Positions 1 to 8,824 are shown, counted from the stretch's first letter. The stretch: 64,000 bases of DNA from Pontibacter ummariensis (GCF_900188175.1 NZ_FZOQ01000010.1:124001-188000); one strand, 5' to 3'. Made by a program: numbers and translations. Notes: generated by a model from the letters alone, not told the origin.

Positions 1-429
1 CCCCTCTGTAACAGGCCCGGCATTTGGTTCTCCTATCGTATCAATAATAATTTCCCCTGCAGTACTTTCCCTGATTTTCATGCGCAGGACCGCATCACGA
101 TTCTTGGCTGGCCAGGGTAGGTCTGTTTCTATGTAATACAGTATCTCCCGGTCGCTTACTATCTGAATGAGACTGGAACGCTCCGTTGCAAATACCCACT
201 TGTCGTAGTTGGCAACATCCTGAAACACGGGAAGTATCTTCTCCCATTTCCCCTCCACCAGAGCCTCTACTTTTACTTTTTGGAGGGCGGTGTTGTCGGC
301 ATCAACTGTAAAGACTTTGATGTTATTCGCCTCCCGAACTAGTTTCCACTCTGCCTCCTGCACGGGCTTGTCTACAAAAAACACGAGTACAAGCAAAGCC
401 TTTAAAAAGTAAAGCAAGGATGCTGACAT
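1..429 (-). CDS. START/SRPBCC-domain protein, 3' end beyond the window
   Basis: An open frame of 143 codons runs from an ATG at 429 off the left edge. Residues 1-20 form a hydrophobic N-terminal segment (signal peptide or anchor). The following sequence (WKLVREANNIKVFTVDA, then DVANYDKWVFATERSSLI, then DLPWPAKNRDAVLRMK) matches the START-type lipid-binding fold, where an N-terminal beta strand is followed by the conserved 'WP..NRD' segment. This family binds a hydrophobic ligand in a helix-grip pocket. The ligand cannot be told from sequence. The gene is incomplete, so its full length and C-terminus are unknown. It faces the same way as the ROK kinase but is separated from it by a strong terminator. 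Confidence 0.75.
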   Translation of the reverse strand, partial: MSASLLYFLKALLVLVFFVDKPVQEAEWKLVREANNIKVFTVDADNTALQKVKVEALVEGKWEKILPVFQDVANYDKWVFATERSSLIQIVSDREILYYIETDLPWPAKNRDAVLRMKIRESTAGEIIIDTIGEPNAGPVTEG

Positions 430-506
430 AATTAAGTAGAGGCTTTAATAAGGCCATTTTTAGTATAACCAAGCGATAACACACATAGTTTTAGGAGCTA
501 CAAAAG

Positions 507-543
507 CAGAAGGCCTGCAAGCTATACGCTTACAGGCCTTCTG
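507..543 (-). terminator. Rho-independent terminator of the ROK kinase gene
   Basis: An 11-bp perfect inverted repeat (CAGAAGGCCTG at 507-517 and its complement at 533-543) is followed on the minus strand by TTTTG. It lies 40 bases past the ROK kinase stop codon. Confidence 0.8.
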
Positions 544-582
544 TGAGGTATCACCTGAAAAGAGGCAGGTAGTGTTCCCTCC

Positions 583-1560
583 TTAAAGATTGCCTTGCTT
601 TCTGATGGACCATACCAGGGCGCTGGCACCCAGAATAGCAGCATCTGCTTCTTTTAGCTCACTAAAGGTTAACGTTACCTTGTTTCTAAAGACAGCTAAT
701 AGGTTCTTTTCCATGTGCTCCCTCACCGGGTTCATGATCAAGTCACCAGCCTTGGTAACACCACCAAAAAGGACAATGGCCTCCGGCGATGAGAACATCA
801 CGAAGTTGGCCAGTGACTCACCCAGGATTTGACCAGTAAAGCGATAGACCTCCTTCGCGATTTCATCGCCTTCCATGGCACATTCATAAATCGCTTTGGA
901 GTCCAAAGCCTCTGCCGGATACCGGCGCAACAAGCTGTCCTGATCTGTTTCCGCAAGCATTTCCTTTGCCGTCAACACGATGCCCGTAGCAGAAGCATAA
1001 GCCTCTAAAGAACCGTATAATCCAGTAGACCAGTGTTGTCTTCCCCCAGGGCGTATGATGGTATGCCCTAGTTCTCCTGCAAAGCCGTCATGGCCATAGA
1101 TCAGTTGCCCCCCGGTCACAATGCCACTACCAACGCCGGTACCCAAGGTCATTACAATAAAGTCTTTCATGCCCTTTGCCGCACCATACATCATTTCGCC
1201 TAAAGCAGCGGCATTGGCATCATTGGTAATGGTACAAGGCAAACCAAACTTTTCGCTTATTAGCCCGGCGAAAGGAACGATACCTTTCCAGTTAAGATTA
1301 GGAGCGTGTTCAATTGAGCCGGTAAAGTAGTTGGCGTTAGGAGCACCGATACCAATGCCTTTAATATGTTCTACGCCCACTTCTTCAATAGCTGGGCGCA
1401 AAGCAGTAAACAGCGCCTCTACAAACGATTCTGCTGTTAGGTACTGGCTGGTGGACATTCTGCCATTGTGGGTGATGTCACCCCGGTGGTTCACGATGCC
1501 ATACTTGGTATTGGTTCCCCCAATGTCTACCCCTATGGCGTATTGCTGTGAGTTGTTCAT
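583..1560 (-). CDS. ROK-family sugar kinase (glucokinase-like) lacking the usual zinc cysteines
   Basis: 325 residues, a normal length for ROK kinases, which phosphorylate glucose, N-acetylmannosamine or related sugars in the cytoplasm. The ATP phosphate-1 motif is at residues 11-17 (VDIGGTN), the catalytic base is Asp114 in NDANAAA, and the adenosine region follows LGTGVGSG (139-146). The GELGH zinc histidine (His166) and the downstream Glu186 are kept. However, the three cysteines of the family pattern CxCGxxGCxE are replaced by Trp177, Thr179 and Ser184 (W-S-T-G-L-Y-G-S-L-E). The zinc site is therefore probably absent and replaced by packing. Substrate is not determinable. It is a single gene with its own terminator. 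Confidence 0.88.
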   Translation of the reverse strand: MNNSQQYAIGVDIGGTNTKYGIVNHRGDITHNGRMSTSQYLTAESFVEALFTALRPAIEEVGVEHIKGIGIGAPNANYFTGSIEHAPNLNWKGIVPFAGLISEKFGLPCTITNDANAAALGEMMYGAAKGMKDFIVMTLGTGVGSGIVTGGQLIYGHDGFAGELGHTIIRPGGRQHWSTGLYGSLEAYASATGIVLTAKEMLAETDQDSLLRRYPAEALDSKAIYECAMEGDEIAKEVYRFTGQILGESLANFVMFSSPEAIVLFGGVTKAGDLIMNPVREHMEKNLLAVFRNKVTLTFSELKEADAAILGASALVWSIRKQGNL

Positions 1561-1995
1561 CTATGTTATCTTATAATAGCTCGTTTAAGCGGCTGGCAGC
1601 CGTTCTTAAGCCAGGTTCAGTTAAATCCTTCATTCTGTTTCGCTTTTATTTGCGGCTCTCCTTACATTTTATGCCAGGAAACAGAGACTGTTCTTTGGCT
1701 GGCGCCAAGAACTCTGCACCATCCACTGACGTAAAACGCGCACCTGCCGTTTTCATCCAACCCTACCACGCTGCCCAACTCAGCCACCTCATCCGGCTAG
1801 CTAAGACCAGCGCCTATGAGCGTTCCTGCTACACGTGCGGGAAAATGCGGTAGGATTTACAAATCTCTCTGACTTTACCCGCTTCTGTTACAAGGTATGT
1901 AATATAGGGCTCGTAAGTTAAATCCTCAAAGAATAACCCGGATTACTCGCTTTTTATTAGAAAAGCTACATGAGCAGACATAGCTCCAAAAGCAA
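1561..1995. other. Intergenic region without a supported gene
   Basis: About 435 bases between the ROK kinase start and the tRNA terminator. A 101-codon open frame on the plus strand (1548-1853) overlaps the kinase start region and has no recognisable motif, signal peptide or ribosome site, so I do not call it. I saw no RNA fold or repeat here. The kinase promoter should lie here, but no clear -33/-7 pair was found. Confidence 0.5.
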
Positions 1996-2027
1996 AAAAG
2001 CCTGCAAAACTTCGTTTGCAGGCTTTT
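1996..2027 (-). terminator. Terminator after tRNA-Ser
   Basis: A 13-bp perfect inverted repeat (AAAAGCCTGCAAA at 1996-2008, complement at 2015-2027) with a six-base loop ACTTCG. The A/T ends give a U tract on both strands. It sits 25 bases beyond the tRNA 3' end. Confidence 0.75.
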
Positions 2028-2051
2028 AGCTAAACTTGGTATCGCTACCAG

Positions 2052-2136
2052 CAGAGAGTGAGGGATTCGAACCCCCGGACCTGTTACAGTCAACGGTTTT
2101 CAAGACCGCCGCGTTCGACCACTCCGCCAACTCTCT
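2052..2136 (-). tRNA. tRNA-Ser (anticodon UGA)
   Basis: 85 nucleotides that fold as a class II tRNA. The acceptor stem AGAGAGU pairs with ACUCUCU, with discriminator G. The anticodon arm has loop CUUGAAA with anticodon UGA at 2102-2100. A long variable arm is followed by the T arm (GGGGGTTCGAATCCC). The long variable arm is the serine identity feature. The 3' CCA is not encoded. A full Bacteroidota promoter lies just upstream (2152-2183) and a terminator just downstream, so this is a single-gene unit. Confidence 0.97.
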
Positions 2137-2151
2137 GTCTTAATTCGTGTA

Positions 2152-2183
2152 CAAAAGTAGGGGCTTGCACCGAACTTTCAAAA
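2152..2183 (-). promoter_or_regulatory. Housekeeping promoter of tRNA-Ser
   Basis: On the minus strand the -7 box TACTTTTG (2159-2152) matches the Bacteroidota consensus TAnnTTTG exactly. A TTTTG -33 element (2183-2179) lies 19 bases upstream. Transcription should begin about 8 bases before the mature tRNA 5' end. It is the clearest evidence in the window for the phylum. Confidence 0.8.
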
Positions 2184-2244
2184 CTATACGCCAAAATTTT
2201 TCTTCAGTTAAGGATGCAGTAAAGGTAAGCTTCTGACTGTGAAG

Positions 2245-4104
2245 TCAATTATTTTGCTCCCCCAACCTCACAAACAAATGCCCCCTTACGTTAGATAACC
2301 GATATCCCTCCTTTTTTATAGCCTGGAGCTCGTGCAATACTACTTTTACTTGAGCGTCGGCGCCTGTCACTACAAAGGTCATGTCCGCCTGTTCTTGTTG
2401 GTACTGCTGCTGTTTCTTCTCCAGTTCTTTAACTACGGCTAACAGGTCCAGTTGCAGTGTTTCGCTTTCTGTCCGGAAGATCAACTTGCCCCTCTCCTTG
2501 TCCAGGGAAACCTCGAAAGCCTTTCCATCCAGTTCAAAGCTTGTCTTGCTCACCTCCCTCTCCCCTTCGGGGCCGCCCTCATCAAAATATAGAAAGGCAT
2601 AATCATAGCCCCGTATATCAAGAGGGATGCGCGCGCCGGCTCCTTCCATGGAGGTAAAATACAGGTATTGCTCACCACCGCTTACATAAGCAGTCCGGTA
2701 CTCCATGTGCAGCAAGTTCATCACCACGTTCCGCTGCTCAAAGCGCTTTGCCCAGCGGTTATCGAGTGAATCGGTAGCAACTGCCAGCGCCGAGTCCAGG
2801 TCCTGCTGGAACCAGGGCTCTAACTCCTCAAAGTCGTGATAACGGGCCAGGTAATCGACAATGGAGCTCACCTCCTGCTCTATTTGTTCATTTACCTGCG
2901 GATGTTGCGGCTGGACCTGCCCACCTACCAGCACTTCGCTCTGCTGCAACAGTTCATCGAGTCGGTTTACCTGGCTCCTCTCCGACACCAGAAAGGCGTT
3001 AAAGGGGCCAAAGGCCGCCAGCACAGCCACCAGACTCAGGGTGACGGGAATAAACTTAATGTTCTTGCTTCGGCTCAACAAAAAGTACAGGGCTGTACAC
3101 AGCAGCCAAAACGCCAGGGCCAGCACCACGTAGCGCTGCTCGGTAATACCATACTCTGATATCCTGCGCCAGATAGCCAGCACCAGTAAGATGAGCAGTG
3201 GAAACAAGGCCCGGTAAAACCAGCGGGCATAGATGCGTATCCAGTTATTGCCCTGTTCGAAGCGGATGGGATGTATGAGCAGCAGAGACAGAATACCTGC
3301 TATGGCGAAACAAAGGACCAGTACGGACACCCATCCTTCCGGCCATTCCCACTGCACCAAGATCTTTCCGAAGTAGGCGTACAGGATTAGCAGATACAGC
3401 GATACCAGGGGCAGCAGCACGAATTGCGTAAACACCTTCAGGCCTTTGGGATAAAGGTGGGTCTGTTCCAGTTCCTGCACATGGGTAGGCACGCCGGCCA
3501 GAAAGAACCAGGTATTGAACACGCCCACCATAAACACCCATAATTCTGGATAAATGTCATCGGGCACTTCCACGGAGAAGAGCTGGTCGAGGGCTACCAC
3601 GGCCACCGCTATACCAACAAAGAGCACGGCAGAATAGAGTGCAGCCGTCAGGATGCGTAGAAACAGTACCTTGTTGAACTGCCAGAAAGCATTCTCTTCG
3701 CGCCTGTTCAGAAACATGACGTAGGAGGCGGCCAGGTGCAAGGCCAACAGCAGCATCAGGAAGCGCAGGAACTGCTTCTCCTCCACAGGGCTTTCCAGCA
3801 GCCAGTAGTAAAGGATTAGCAAGACCAGCCCCACCAGCCAGAGCGCAACCCGCTTCCCCAGGCGCATCTTGTACCTTCGCACAAGCAGTTCCAGGTCAAA
3901 GGACAGGATCAGCCCCAGGGCGCTAACCAGCATGAGCTTCTCTAATTGCGGATACTGATCCTGCTCCTCAAAAGGAAGCTCTATCCTATAGATCGCCGCA
4001 GCAGTGCCCAGAAAGGCAGAAAGTAACACGAAGGGGTAATTACGGAAAGTATCCGCAGCACCTGTCCATAGTTGCTGCAGTGATATGTTCTTAAAAAGCC
4101 TCAT
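2245..4104 (-). CDS. DUF4153-family polytopic membrane protein
   Basis: 619 residues. Residues about 20-385 hold roughly 11-12 hydrophobic segments, typical of the DUF4153 family found in Bacteroidota and some Firmicutes. From about residue 390 the protein becomes a soluble, glutamine- and glutamate-rich region of about 230 residues, which includes a predicted coiled stretch (KELEKKQQQYQQEQ). No catalytic motif is recognisable and the function of the family is unknown. It lies 105 bases downstream of the brkB-type gene on the same strand and may be co-transcribed. The assignment to the DUF family is from overall pattern (long membrane half followed by soluble tail). Confidence 0.65.
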   Translation of the reverse strand: MRLFKNISLQQLWTGAADTFRNYPFVLLSAFLGTAAAIYRIELPFEEQDQYPQLEKLMLVSALGLILSFDLELLVRRYKMRLGKRVALWLVGLVLLILYYWLLESPVEEKQFLRFLMLLLALHLAASYVMFLNRREENAFWQFNKVLFLRILTAALYSAVLFVGIAVAVVALDQLFSVEVPDDIYPELWVFMVGVFNTWFFLAGVPTHVQELEQTHLYPKGLKVFTQFVLLPLVSLYLLILYAYFGKILVQWEWPEGWVSVLVLCFAIAGILSLLLIHPIRFEQGNNWIRIYARWFYRALFPLLILLVLAIWRRISEYGITEQRYVVLALAFWLLCTALYFLLSRSKNIKFIPVTLSLVAVLAAFGPFNAFLVSERSQVNRLDELLQQSEVLVGGQVQPQHPQVNEQIEQEVSSIVDYLARYHDFEELEPWFQQDLDSALAVATDSLDNRWAKRFEQRNVVMNLLHMEYRTAYVSGGEQYLYFTSMEGAGARIPLDIRGYDYAFLYFDEGGPEGEREVSKTSFELDGKAFEVSLDKERGKLIFRTESETLQLDLLAVVKELEKKQQQYQQEQADMTFVVTGADAQVKVVLHELQAIKKEGYRLSNVRGHLFVRLGEQNN

Positions 4105-4209
4105 CTCTTGTTCCTATAGCCTGGAAAGCAAAACAGCAGCAGCGCGACTGCGTCTGCTGCAAGTAAGTTAAGAACTTAAGAGGAATATCAGCTAGCAGCT
4201 ATATGAAGA

Positions 4210-5178
4210 TCAGGCCTTAGCCACCGATTTCTGGTTAGCTTTGGGAGTACGTACCAAGCGCTTGGTCACGGTGTCGATGCTCACGTTTATCTCAAAACCC
4301 AGGATCAGGATCATGGCCACAAAATCCAGCCAGATCATCAGACCAATCAAAGCACCGATAGAGCCATAGAACTTGTTATAGGTATCGAAGGCGCTGATGT
4401 AAAGCGAAAAGATCATGGACACCAGGAAGATAAGCCCTGTGGCCACCACTGCCCCGGCTGAAAAGAAAGGCCACTTGTCCTTGATGGCCGGCACATAATA
4501 ATAGATGAGTGAGGTAGCCAACAGAAACAGGAACACAATGGCAATGTACTTCAACACGACCAGCAGGGTATAAGTATAACTTTCGGTCACAACTTCATAA
4601 AACACCAGCACATCCAGTATCCACTGCCCAAAGAAGATAGCCGCTACCGCTGTAAACAGGATCATTGACAGCACCACAGTCAGTGCTGTGGCAATCAGGC
4701 GCTTTTTCAGGTAATTGCGCTTGTAGAAGGTATGGTACTTTTTGTCAAAAGCGTCCATCAGCGACATGATCCCATTGGTGGACAGAATAAGCGCGAACAG
4801 AAAACCGAAGGAAAGCAAGCCCCCCCGGGGCTTGTTCACAATGTCCTCAATGGTCGTGTAGGCCGCCGCATACATCTCCTCTGGCATAAAGTCGGCAATA
4901 AAGTTGAGGATACTCTCGCTCAGGTCCAGTGACAGTACGCTGGGGATGTAAGGGATCAGGGTGAACAGAAAGATGATGCTTGGGAAAATAGCCAGCGTAA
5001 AGTTGAAGGCCATGTAAGAAGCCCGCTTGGTGACAGAGTCCAGGCGCAATTCTCCAATGAGCACGTCCATCACATCATACACCGAAGACTGGCCGTTGTT
5101 AAACCGCCACCGCTTCAGGAACACGATGAACTTACGATACGCTCTGCGGCGCTTCAAATACTGCTGGTTTAGCCTCAT
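4210..5178 (-). CDS. YihY/BrkB-family inner-membrane protein
   Basis: 322 residues with six hydrophobic segments. The family pattern is seen in the first helix region (RASYMAFNFTLAIFPSIIFL, residues about 58-77), the central 'LSTNGIMSLMDAFDKKY' and the terminal 'YGSIGALIGLMIWLDFVAMI' segments. Members were once annotated as ribonuclease BN, which is now considered wrong. A role in membrane integrity or serum resistance has been proposed, and the true transport or enzymatic function is unsettled. Its ATG overlaps the thioesterase stop codon by 4 bases (ATGA), so the two genes are translationally coupled. Confidence 0.88.
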   Translation of the reverse strand: MRLNQQYLKRRRAYRKFIVFLKRWRFNNGQSSVYDVMDVLIGELRLDSVTKRASYMAFNFTLAIFPSIIFLFTLIPYIPSVLSLDLSESILNFIADFMPEEMYAAAYTTIEDIVNKPRGGLLSFGFLFALILSTNGIMSLMDAFDKKYHTFYKRNYLKKRLIATALTVVLSMILFTAVAAIFFGQWILDVLVFYEVVTESYTYTLLVVLKYIAIVFLFLLATSLIYYYVPAIKDKWPFFSAGAVVATGLIFLVSMIFSLYISAFDTYNKFYGSIGALIGLMIWLDFVAMILILGFEINVSIDTVTKRLVRTPKANQKSVAKA

Positions 5179-5588
5179 ACCTTATAGTAAGGATCCAACT
5201 TCTCGTGGATTAACTCTGGTATGGCCGTTGGCCTGCCCGACTTCATGTCCACGAACACCATGGTGGTCTCCCCGATATTAAGGAGCGTCCCCTCCTCGTT
5301 ATATACTTCATACTCAAAAAGTATGCGAGATCCTTTTGGTTTGTTCCTCAGCAACAGCTTCACGGTGAGCAGGTCGTCGTACCTGGCGGGGCGAATGTAC
5401 TTACACTTTAGCTCCATCACAGGCATCATGGTACCGGTTGCCTCCATCTCTTTGTAGTGGATACCCAGCCTTCTGAATGCCTCCGTACGCGTTACCTCAT
5501 AGTAGGCAGCATAGTTGCCGTAATACACATACCCCATCTGGTCGGTTTCGGCATAGCGTACCCTGATCTGTACTTCTGATTGAAACAA
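5175..5588 (-). CDS. Acyl-CoA thioesterase, YbgC-type hot-dog fold
   Basis: 137 residues, one hot-dog domain. The YbgC active-site segment is present at residues 12-30 (YAETDQMGYVYYGNYAAYY), with Asp16 as the expected catalytic acid and the family Tyr/Asn after it. Such enzymes hydrolyse short- or long-chain acyl-CoA in the cytoplasm, and in Proteobacteria ybgC is linked to the Tol envelope system. Here it is coupled to the brkB-type gene by a 4-base overlap. Exact substrate is unknown. Confidence 0.85.
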   Translation of the reverse strand: MFQSEVQIRVRYAETDQMGYVYYGNYAAYYEVTRTEAFRRLGIHYKEMEATGTMMPVMELKCKYIRPARYDDLLTVKLLLRNKPKGSRILFEYEVYNEEGTLLNIGETTMVFVDMKSGRPTAIPELIHEKLDPYYKV

Positions 5589-5628
5589 GCTGCTTTGGAT
5601 TTTACTGTTCGAGAATGCACGAAAGTAT

Positions 5629-5670
5629 AAAAAAAGAGCCTGCTGCGCTAATTTAACGCGGGCAGGCTCT
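5629..5670 (-). terminator. Terminator of mltG
   Basis: The arms AGAGCCTGC (5635-5643) and GCAGGCTCT (5662-5670) pair, with additional pairing inside the loop. A run of seven A bases at 5629-5635 gives a U tract on the minus strand. It lies between the mltG stop and the thioesterase start, so the thioesterase-brkB pair needs its own promoter. Confidence 0.75.
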
Positions 5671-5686
5671 CCGTCGATGCTTGGGT

Positions 5687-6763
5687 TTACTTCAGAATGT
5701 TGCGCTCGTTCAGGGCACGGTGGAAACGGCGCGCGTTGGCCTGGTGCTCTGCAACAGTGGTGGCAAAGTTGTGGTAACCAGAGAAATCCTCCTTGGCACA
5801 GAAATAAATATACTGGTGGTCCTCCGCGTTCAGCACGGCATCGATGCTGGAAATATCAGGCACATTGATCGGTCCTGGCGGAAGGCCCTTGTAGCGGTAC
5901 GTATTATAAGGTGAGTCGTGGTTCAGGTGCACGTTAAGCACCCGGCGGATTGTAAAGTCCCCCACCCCAAAGATCACGGTAGGGTCGGCCTGCAACAGCA
6001 TGCCCTTGTTCAATCGATTCAGGTATACGCCTGCCACACGCGGCTTCTCATCTTCCTTGGCTGTTTCGGCTTGCACAATAGAGGCCAGGGTGGATATCTC
6101 CTGGGGCGAGAGGCCTAACTTGTCGGCTTTAGCCCGGCGCTCTGCCGTCCAGAACTTGTCATACTCCTTCTTCATCCGCTCCATCAACTCCGGCGCAGTC
6201 GTTGTCCAGTACACTTCATACGTGTTCGGGATGAACATACTAACGACACTGGTCGTGTCAAAGCCCAGACCTAGAAGGTATTCCTGATCATTCAGCAGGC
6301 TGTCCAGCTGCTCTCTGCTTGGCTCCAGGTCAGCAGCGAGTTTCTCTGCCAGCTGGCTGCGCAGGCGCACGCTCTTAAAGGTGAGGTTTACCGGTGTTTG
6401 CTCTCCCAGGCGCAGCACCCCGATCAACTGTCGGTTGCTCCAGCCATGCACGAGCCGGTAGCGGCCCGGCTTTACCAGCTCGTCGTAGTCCATAAGCTTG
6501 GCCATAAAGCGCATGGACAGCCTGTCCACAATCGCGCCAGAGGCTTCGACAGAATCCAGCGCTTGGTCAAAAGTGGCGCCGGTTGGGATGTACACGTAAA
6601 CCTCCTCATCCTTTGTATCCACATTGCCCGTGTACACGATCTGGTAGGCGTAATAGGAGAAGCTCACGAACAGCAGCATGAACACCGCAATCAGGCCGGG
6701 CACGAGCTTACTTTGGGGCTTCCTTTTTCTTTTAAGCGTTGGTTTATTCTCTTCGTTGACCAT
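5687..6763 (-). CDS. mltG: Endolytic murein transglycosylase MltG
   Basis: 358 residues. A basic cytoplasmic N-terminus (KRKRK) is followed by one membrane helix (residues 21-43), a LysM-like region and the YceG domain. The catalytic glutamate is Glu233 in SIVQAETAKEDEKPRVAGV, and the C-terminal 'QADPTVIFGVGD ... YNTYRYKGLPPGPI' block is diagnostic. MltG cleaves nascent glycan strands inside the chain and so sets peptidoglycan strand length at the inner membrane. It is transcribed alone: it has an upstream -7 box at 6823-6830 and its own terminator. Confidence 0.95.
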   Translation of the reverse strand: MVNEENKPTLKRKRKPQSKLVPGLIAVFMLLFVSFSYYAYQIVYTGNVDTKDEEVYVYIPTGATFDQALDSVEASGAIVDRLSMRFMAKLMDYDELVKPGRYRLVHGWSNRQLIGVLRLGEQTPVNLTFKSVRLRSQLAEKLAADLEPSREQLDSLLNDQEYLLGLGFDTTSVVSMFIPNTYEVYWTTTAPELMERMKKEYDKFWTAERRAKADKLGLSPQEISTLASIVQAETAKEDEKPRVAGVYLNRLNKGMLLQADPTVIFGVGDFTIRRVLNVHLNHDSPYNTYRYKGLPPGPINVPDISSIDAVLNAEDHQYIYFCAKEDFSGYHNFATTVAEHQANARRFHRALNERNILK

Positions 6764-6822
6764 AGTGTTGGTAAAAGGTTCAGAACTACTCTTAGGTTCC
6801 TTGCCTGTTGATATTCAGGCGA

Positions 6823-6830
6823 CAAAAATA
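6823..6830 (-). promoter_or_regulatory. Probable -7 box for mltG
   Basis: On the minus strand TATTTTTG (6830-6823) matches TAnnTTTG, 60 bases before the mltG ATG. A good -33 TTG is not present at the usual distance, so this is a partial match. Confidence 0.45.
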
Positions 6831-7047
6831 ACACAACATCCTTAAATAAGAACGAATTATTAACTACCGGCCGACTTTATTCCGGCTGCAGGCGTGCTTT
6901 TCCCGTGCGCTACAAGGCAAGGACTGATGCACAGGTCCTGTCCCTGTCTGCGCTGCCTACCCCACACGGGCGTTTCTTCCGCACAACGCTTGCGGCTGTA
7001 AAAGAGTATGCATAACTTAAACTAGTTTGAGAACCAACCATAAAACT

Positions 7048-7674
7048 ATGAGCAACGCTGCATTCATCCAGATCCATCCCGAGACCCCACAGGAGCGAAA
7101 AATACGCGAGGCCGCAGACATACTCCGCAACGGAGGCGTGGTCATTTACCCGACAGACACCATTTACGGTATTGGCTGCGATATCCATAATGCACGTGCC
7201 ATAGAGCGGGTGTGCCAGATAAAAGGCGTGAAGCCCGATAAGGTAAACCTCTCTTTCATTTGCTCTGACCTGACCCACATCTCCGACTACGCCAAGATCG
7301 ACACCCCTACTTATAAGGTAATGAAGAAAGCCCTCCCGGGCCCTTTTACCTTCGTCCTGAATGCCACGAGCAATGTACCCAAGTACGCCAGCGCTAAAAA
7401 GAAAACCGTGGGGATACGGGTACCGGACAATAAGATAGCCCTGCAACTGGTAAAGGAGTTAGGAAACCCCATCCTCTCTACCTCCATCCGGGATGAAGAT
7501 GAGGTAATTGAATACAGCACAGACCCTGAACTGATTTTTGAAAAATACAAGAACCTGGTGGATGCTGTGATCGATGGCGGCTACGGTAACAATGTGGCCT
7601 CTACCGTTGTGGACGCCTCTAATAATTTCGAGGTCCTGCGTGAGGGCGCCGGAGATATTGAGCAGTACTTATAG
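7048..7674 (+). CDS. L-threonylcarbamoyladenylate synthase (Sua5/YrdC)
   Basis: 208 residues from the ATG at 7048; an in-frame TTG at 7027 would add seven residues and is less likely. The YrdC fold is shown by GGVVIYPTDTIYGIGCDI (residues about 31-48), the lysine/arginine ATP region (KGVKPDKVNLSFIC) and the 'VGIRVPDN ... ILSTSI' and 'STVVD' motifs. The enzyme makes threonylcarbamoyl-AMP from threonine, bicarbonate and ATP, the first step of t6A formation at tRNA position 37. It lacks the extra C-terminal Sua5 domain, so it is the short YrdC/YwlC form. It faces the convergent acyltransferase gene. Confidence 0.93.
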   Translation: MSNAAFIQIHPETPQERKIREAADILRNGGVVIYPTDTIYGIGCDIHNARAIERVCQIKGVKPDKVNLSFICSDLTHISDYAKIDTPTYKVMKKALPGPFTFVLNATSNVPKYASAKKKTVGIRVPDNKIALQLVKELGNPILSTSIRDEDEVIEYSTDPELIFEKYKNLVDAVIDGGYGNNVASTVVDASNNFEVLREGAGDIEQYL

Positions 7675-7675
7675 A

Positions 7676-7740
7676 CTCAAAAATTGAGGATTTGGAGATA
7701 TGAAAACAATGAAAGAATTCGCATCTCCAGGTTTCTTATG
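7676..7740. repeat. Short A/T-rich palindromic intergenic element, copy 1
   Basis: The gap between two convergent genes holds a purine-rich segment, 7682-7701, that matches 17 of 20 bases with 43351-43370, also in a short convergent gap. Both copies carry a second arm that partly reverses the first (GGAGAT here and ATCTCC at about 7730). It may be a REP/MITE-like element that is repeated across the genome. Confidence 0.35.
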
Positions 7741-8646
7741 CTAAGCAGCGGCTTCCGGCCGCTTGTGTTTCCAGCGCTTATGCGTCCAGAGGTAATCAGC
7801 GGGGTTACGGCGGAGCGCTGCCTCCAGCTTTCGGGCAAAAGCCTCTGTAAGCGGATAGGCCTCGGCGGCCGTCGGCTCCGGCCTGTCCCCGCTGAGGTCC
7901 TCAAAGGTGAGCGCATAGTGCCCCCGGCTGGTGCGTTTTACATCCAGGAAAAGTACAGGGTACCCAAAACGCCGGGAGAGCTTCTCAGCTCCTGTATAAA
8001 ACGGCGTTTCCTGGTGCAGGAACTCTGTCCAGAAAGTTATCTCACTCTTCAGGGGCGTTTGATCGGAGAGCAAGGCCACCACACGCGGTAGCCTGCGCTT
8101 GGCCACAAACTCCCGGAGGGTATCCTTCATCTTGATCAGGTGTGCCCCCAGGTGGCTGCGCGTATGCAACATAAAGGCCTCGAAGAAAGGATGGCTCAAG
8201 GGTTTGTACACTCCCTCCGCCGGAAAGTTAAAGCTAACGGCCGCTGCAGACAGGCTCCACTCCCAGTTGCCTGCATGCGAGCCCAGGATCAGCACCGGCG
8301 TACCTGCCTCCACGTAATCTGACAGCACTTGCGGGTTTGTGAATACAACGCGTTGCTGCATCTCTTCCCGGCTCATGCCAGCCATCCGGAGTATCTCCAC
8401 CATCACGTCGGCAAACTGGCGGTAAAAGGCTTTGGCAACACGCTTTATCTCCTCTTCGCTTTTTTCGGGAAAGGCCATGCGCAGGTTCTGCAGCACGACC
8501 TTTTTGCGGTAGTCCACTACATAATACATGAGCCAGTATAAAAAGTCAGCCAATAGGTACAACACCGACAGTGGCAGTGAGGCCAGGCCATTCAGCAGCA
8601 ACCAGAACGGATAATACAGCGGGGAGATCTTCGTGTCTTTATTCAT
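7741..8646 (-). CDS. LpxL/HtrB-type lipid A acyltransferase
   Basis: 301 residues from the ATG at 8646. An in-frame ATG at 8673 lies upstream of a -7 box (8663-8670) and would not be transcribed, so I reject it. A membrane helix lies near residues 20-45. The acyltransferase signature H-x4-E is at His124-Glu129 (LGSHAGNWEW). The later 'ALLSDQTP' and 'GAEKLSRRFGYPVLFLDV' blocks fit the LpxL/LpxM family, which transfers secondary acyl chains to lipid A (or to aminolipids) at the inner membrane. The exact acceptor is not known. Confidence 0.88.
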   Translation of the reverse strand: MNKDTKISPLYYPFWLLLNGLASLPLSVLYLLADFLYWLMYYVVDYRKKVVLQNLRMAFPEKSEEEIKRVAKAFYRQFADVMVEILRMAGMSREEMQQRVVFTNPQVLSDYVEAGTPVLILGSHAGNWEWSLSAAAVSFNFPAEGVYKPLSHPFFEAFMLHTRSHLGAHLIKMKDTLREFVAKRRLPRVVALLSDQTPLKSEITFWTEFLHQETPFYTGAEKLSRRFGYPVLFLDVKRTSRGHYALTFEDLSGDRPEPTAAEAYPLTEAFARKLEAALRRNPADYLWTHKRWKHKRPEAAA

Positions 8647-8662
8647 TGGCAAGGACCTGGCA

Positions 8663-8670
8663 CAAAGGTA
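8663..8670 (-). promoter_or_regulatory. -7 box of the acyltransferase gene
   Basis: Minus-strand TACCTTTG (8670-8663) matches TAnnTTTG exactly and lies 17 bases before the ATG at 8646. No clean -33 TTG is seen. The position decides the start codon of the gene. Confidence 0.55.
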
Positions 8671-8824
8671 CAACCTGCCTGCTGATTATGAAATCCGAGT
8701 TTTCGTGCTTATTTAGCACAAGTGACGCTTGCAGGACTGCGCCCCGGAAAGAAATACAGTTATATTTTTTTCTTCCGTGCCTGTCCTCTTCGCGTTTAAC
8801 TTTTAACTCAAAACGCCTAACGCA

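Noticed and set aside
1548..1853. 101-codon frame overlapping the ROK kinase start
   Set aside because: No motif, no ribosome site, and it overlaps the beginning of a well supported gene.
6910..7446. 178-codon open frame on the minus strand
   Set aside because: It overlaps the Sua5/YrdC gene almost fully in antisense and shows no domain; it is a shadow frame.
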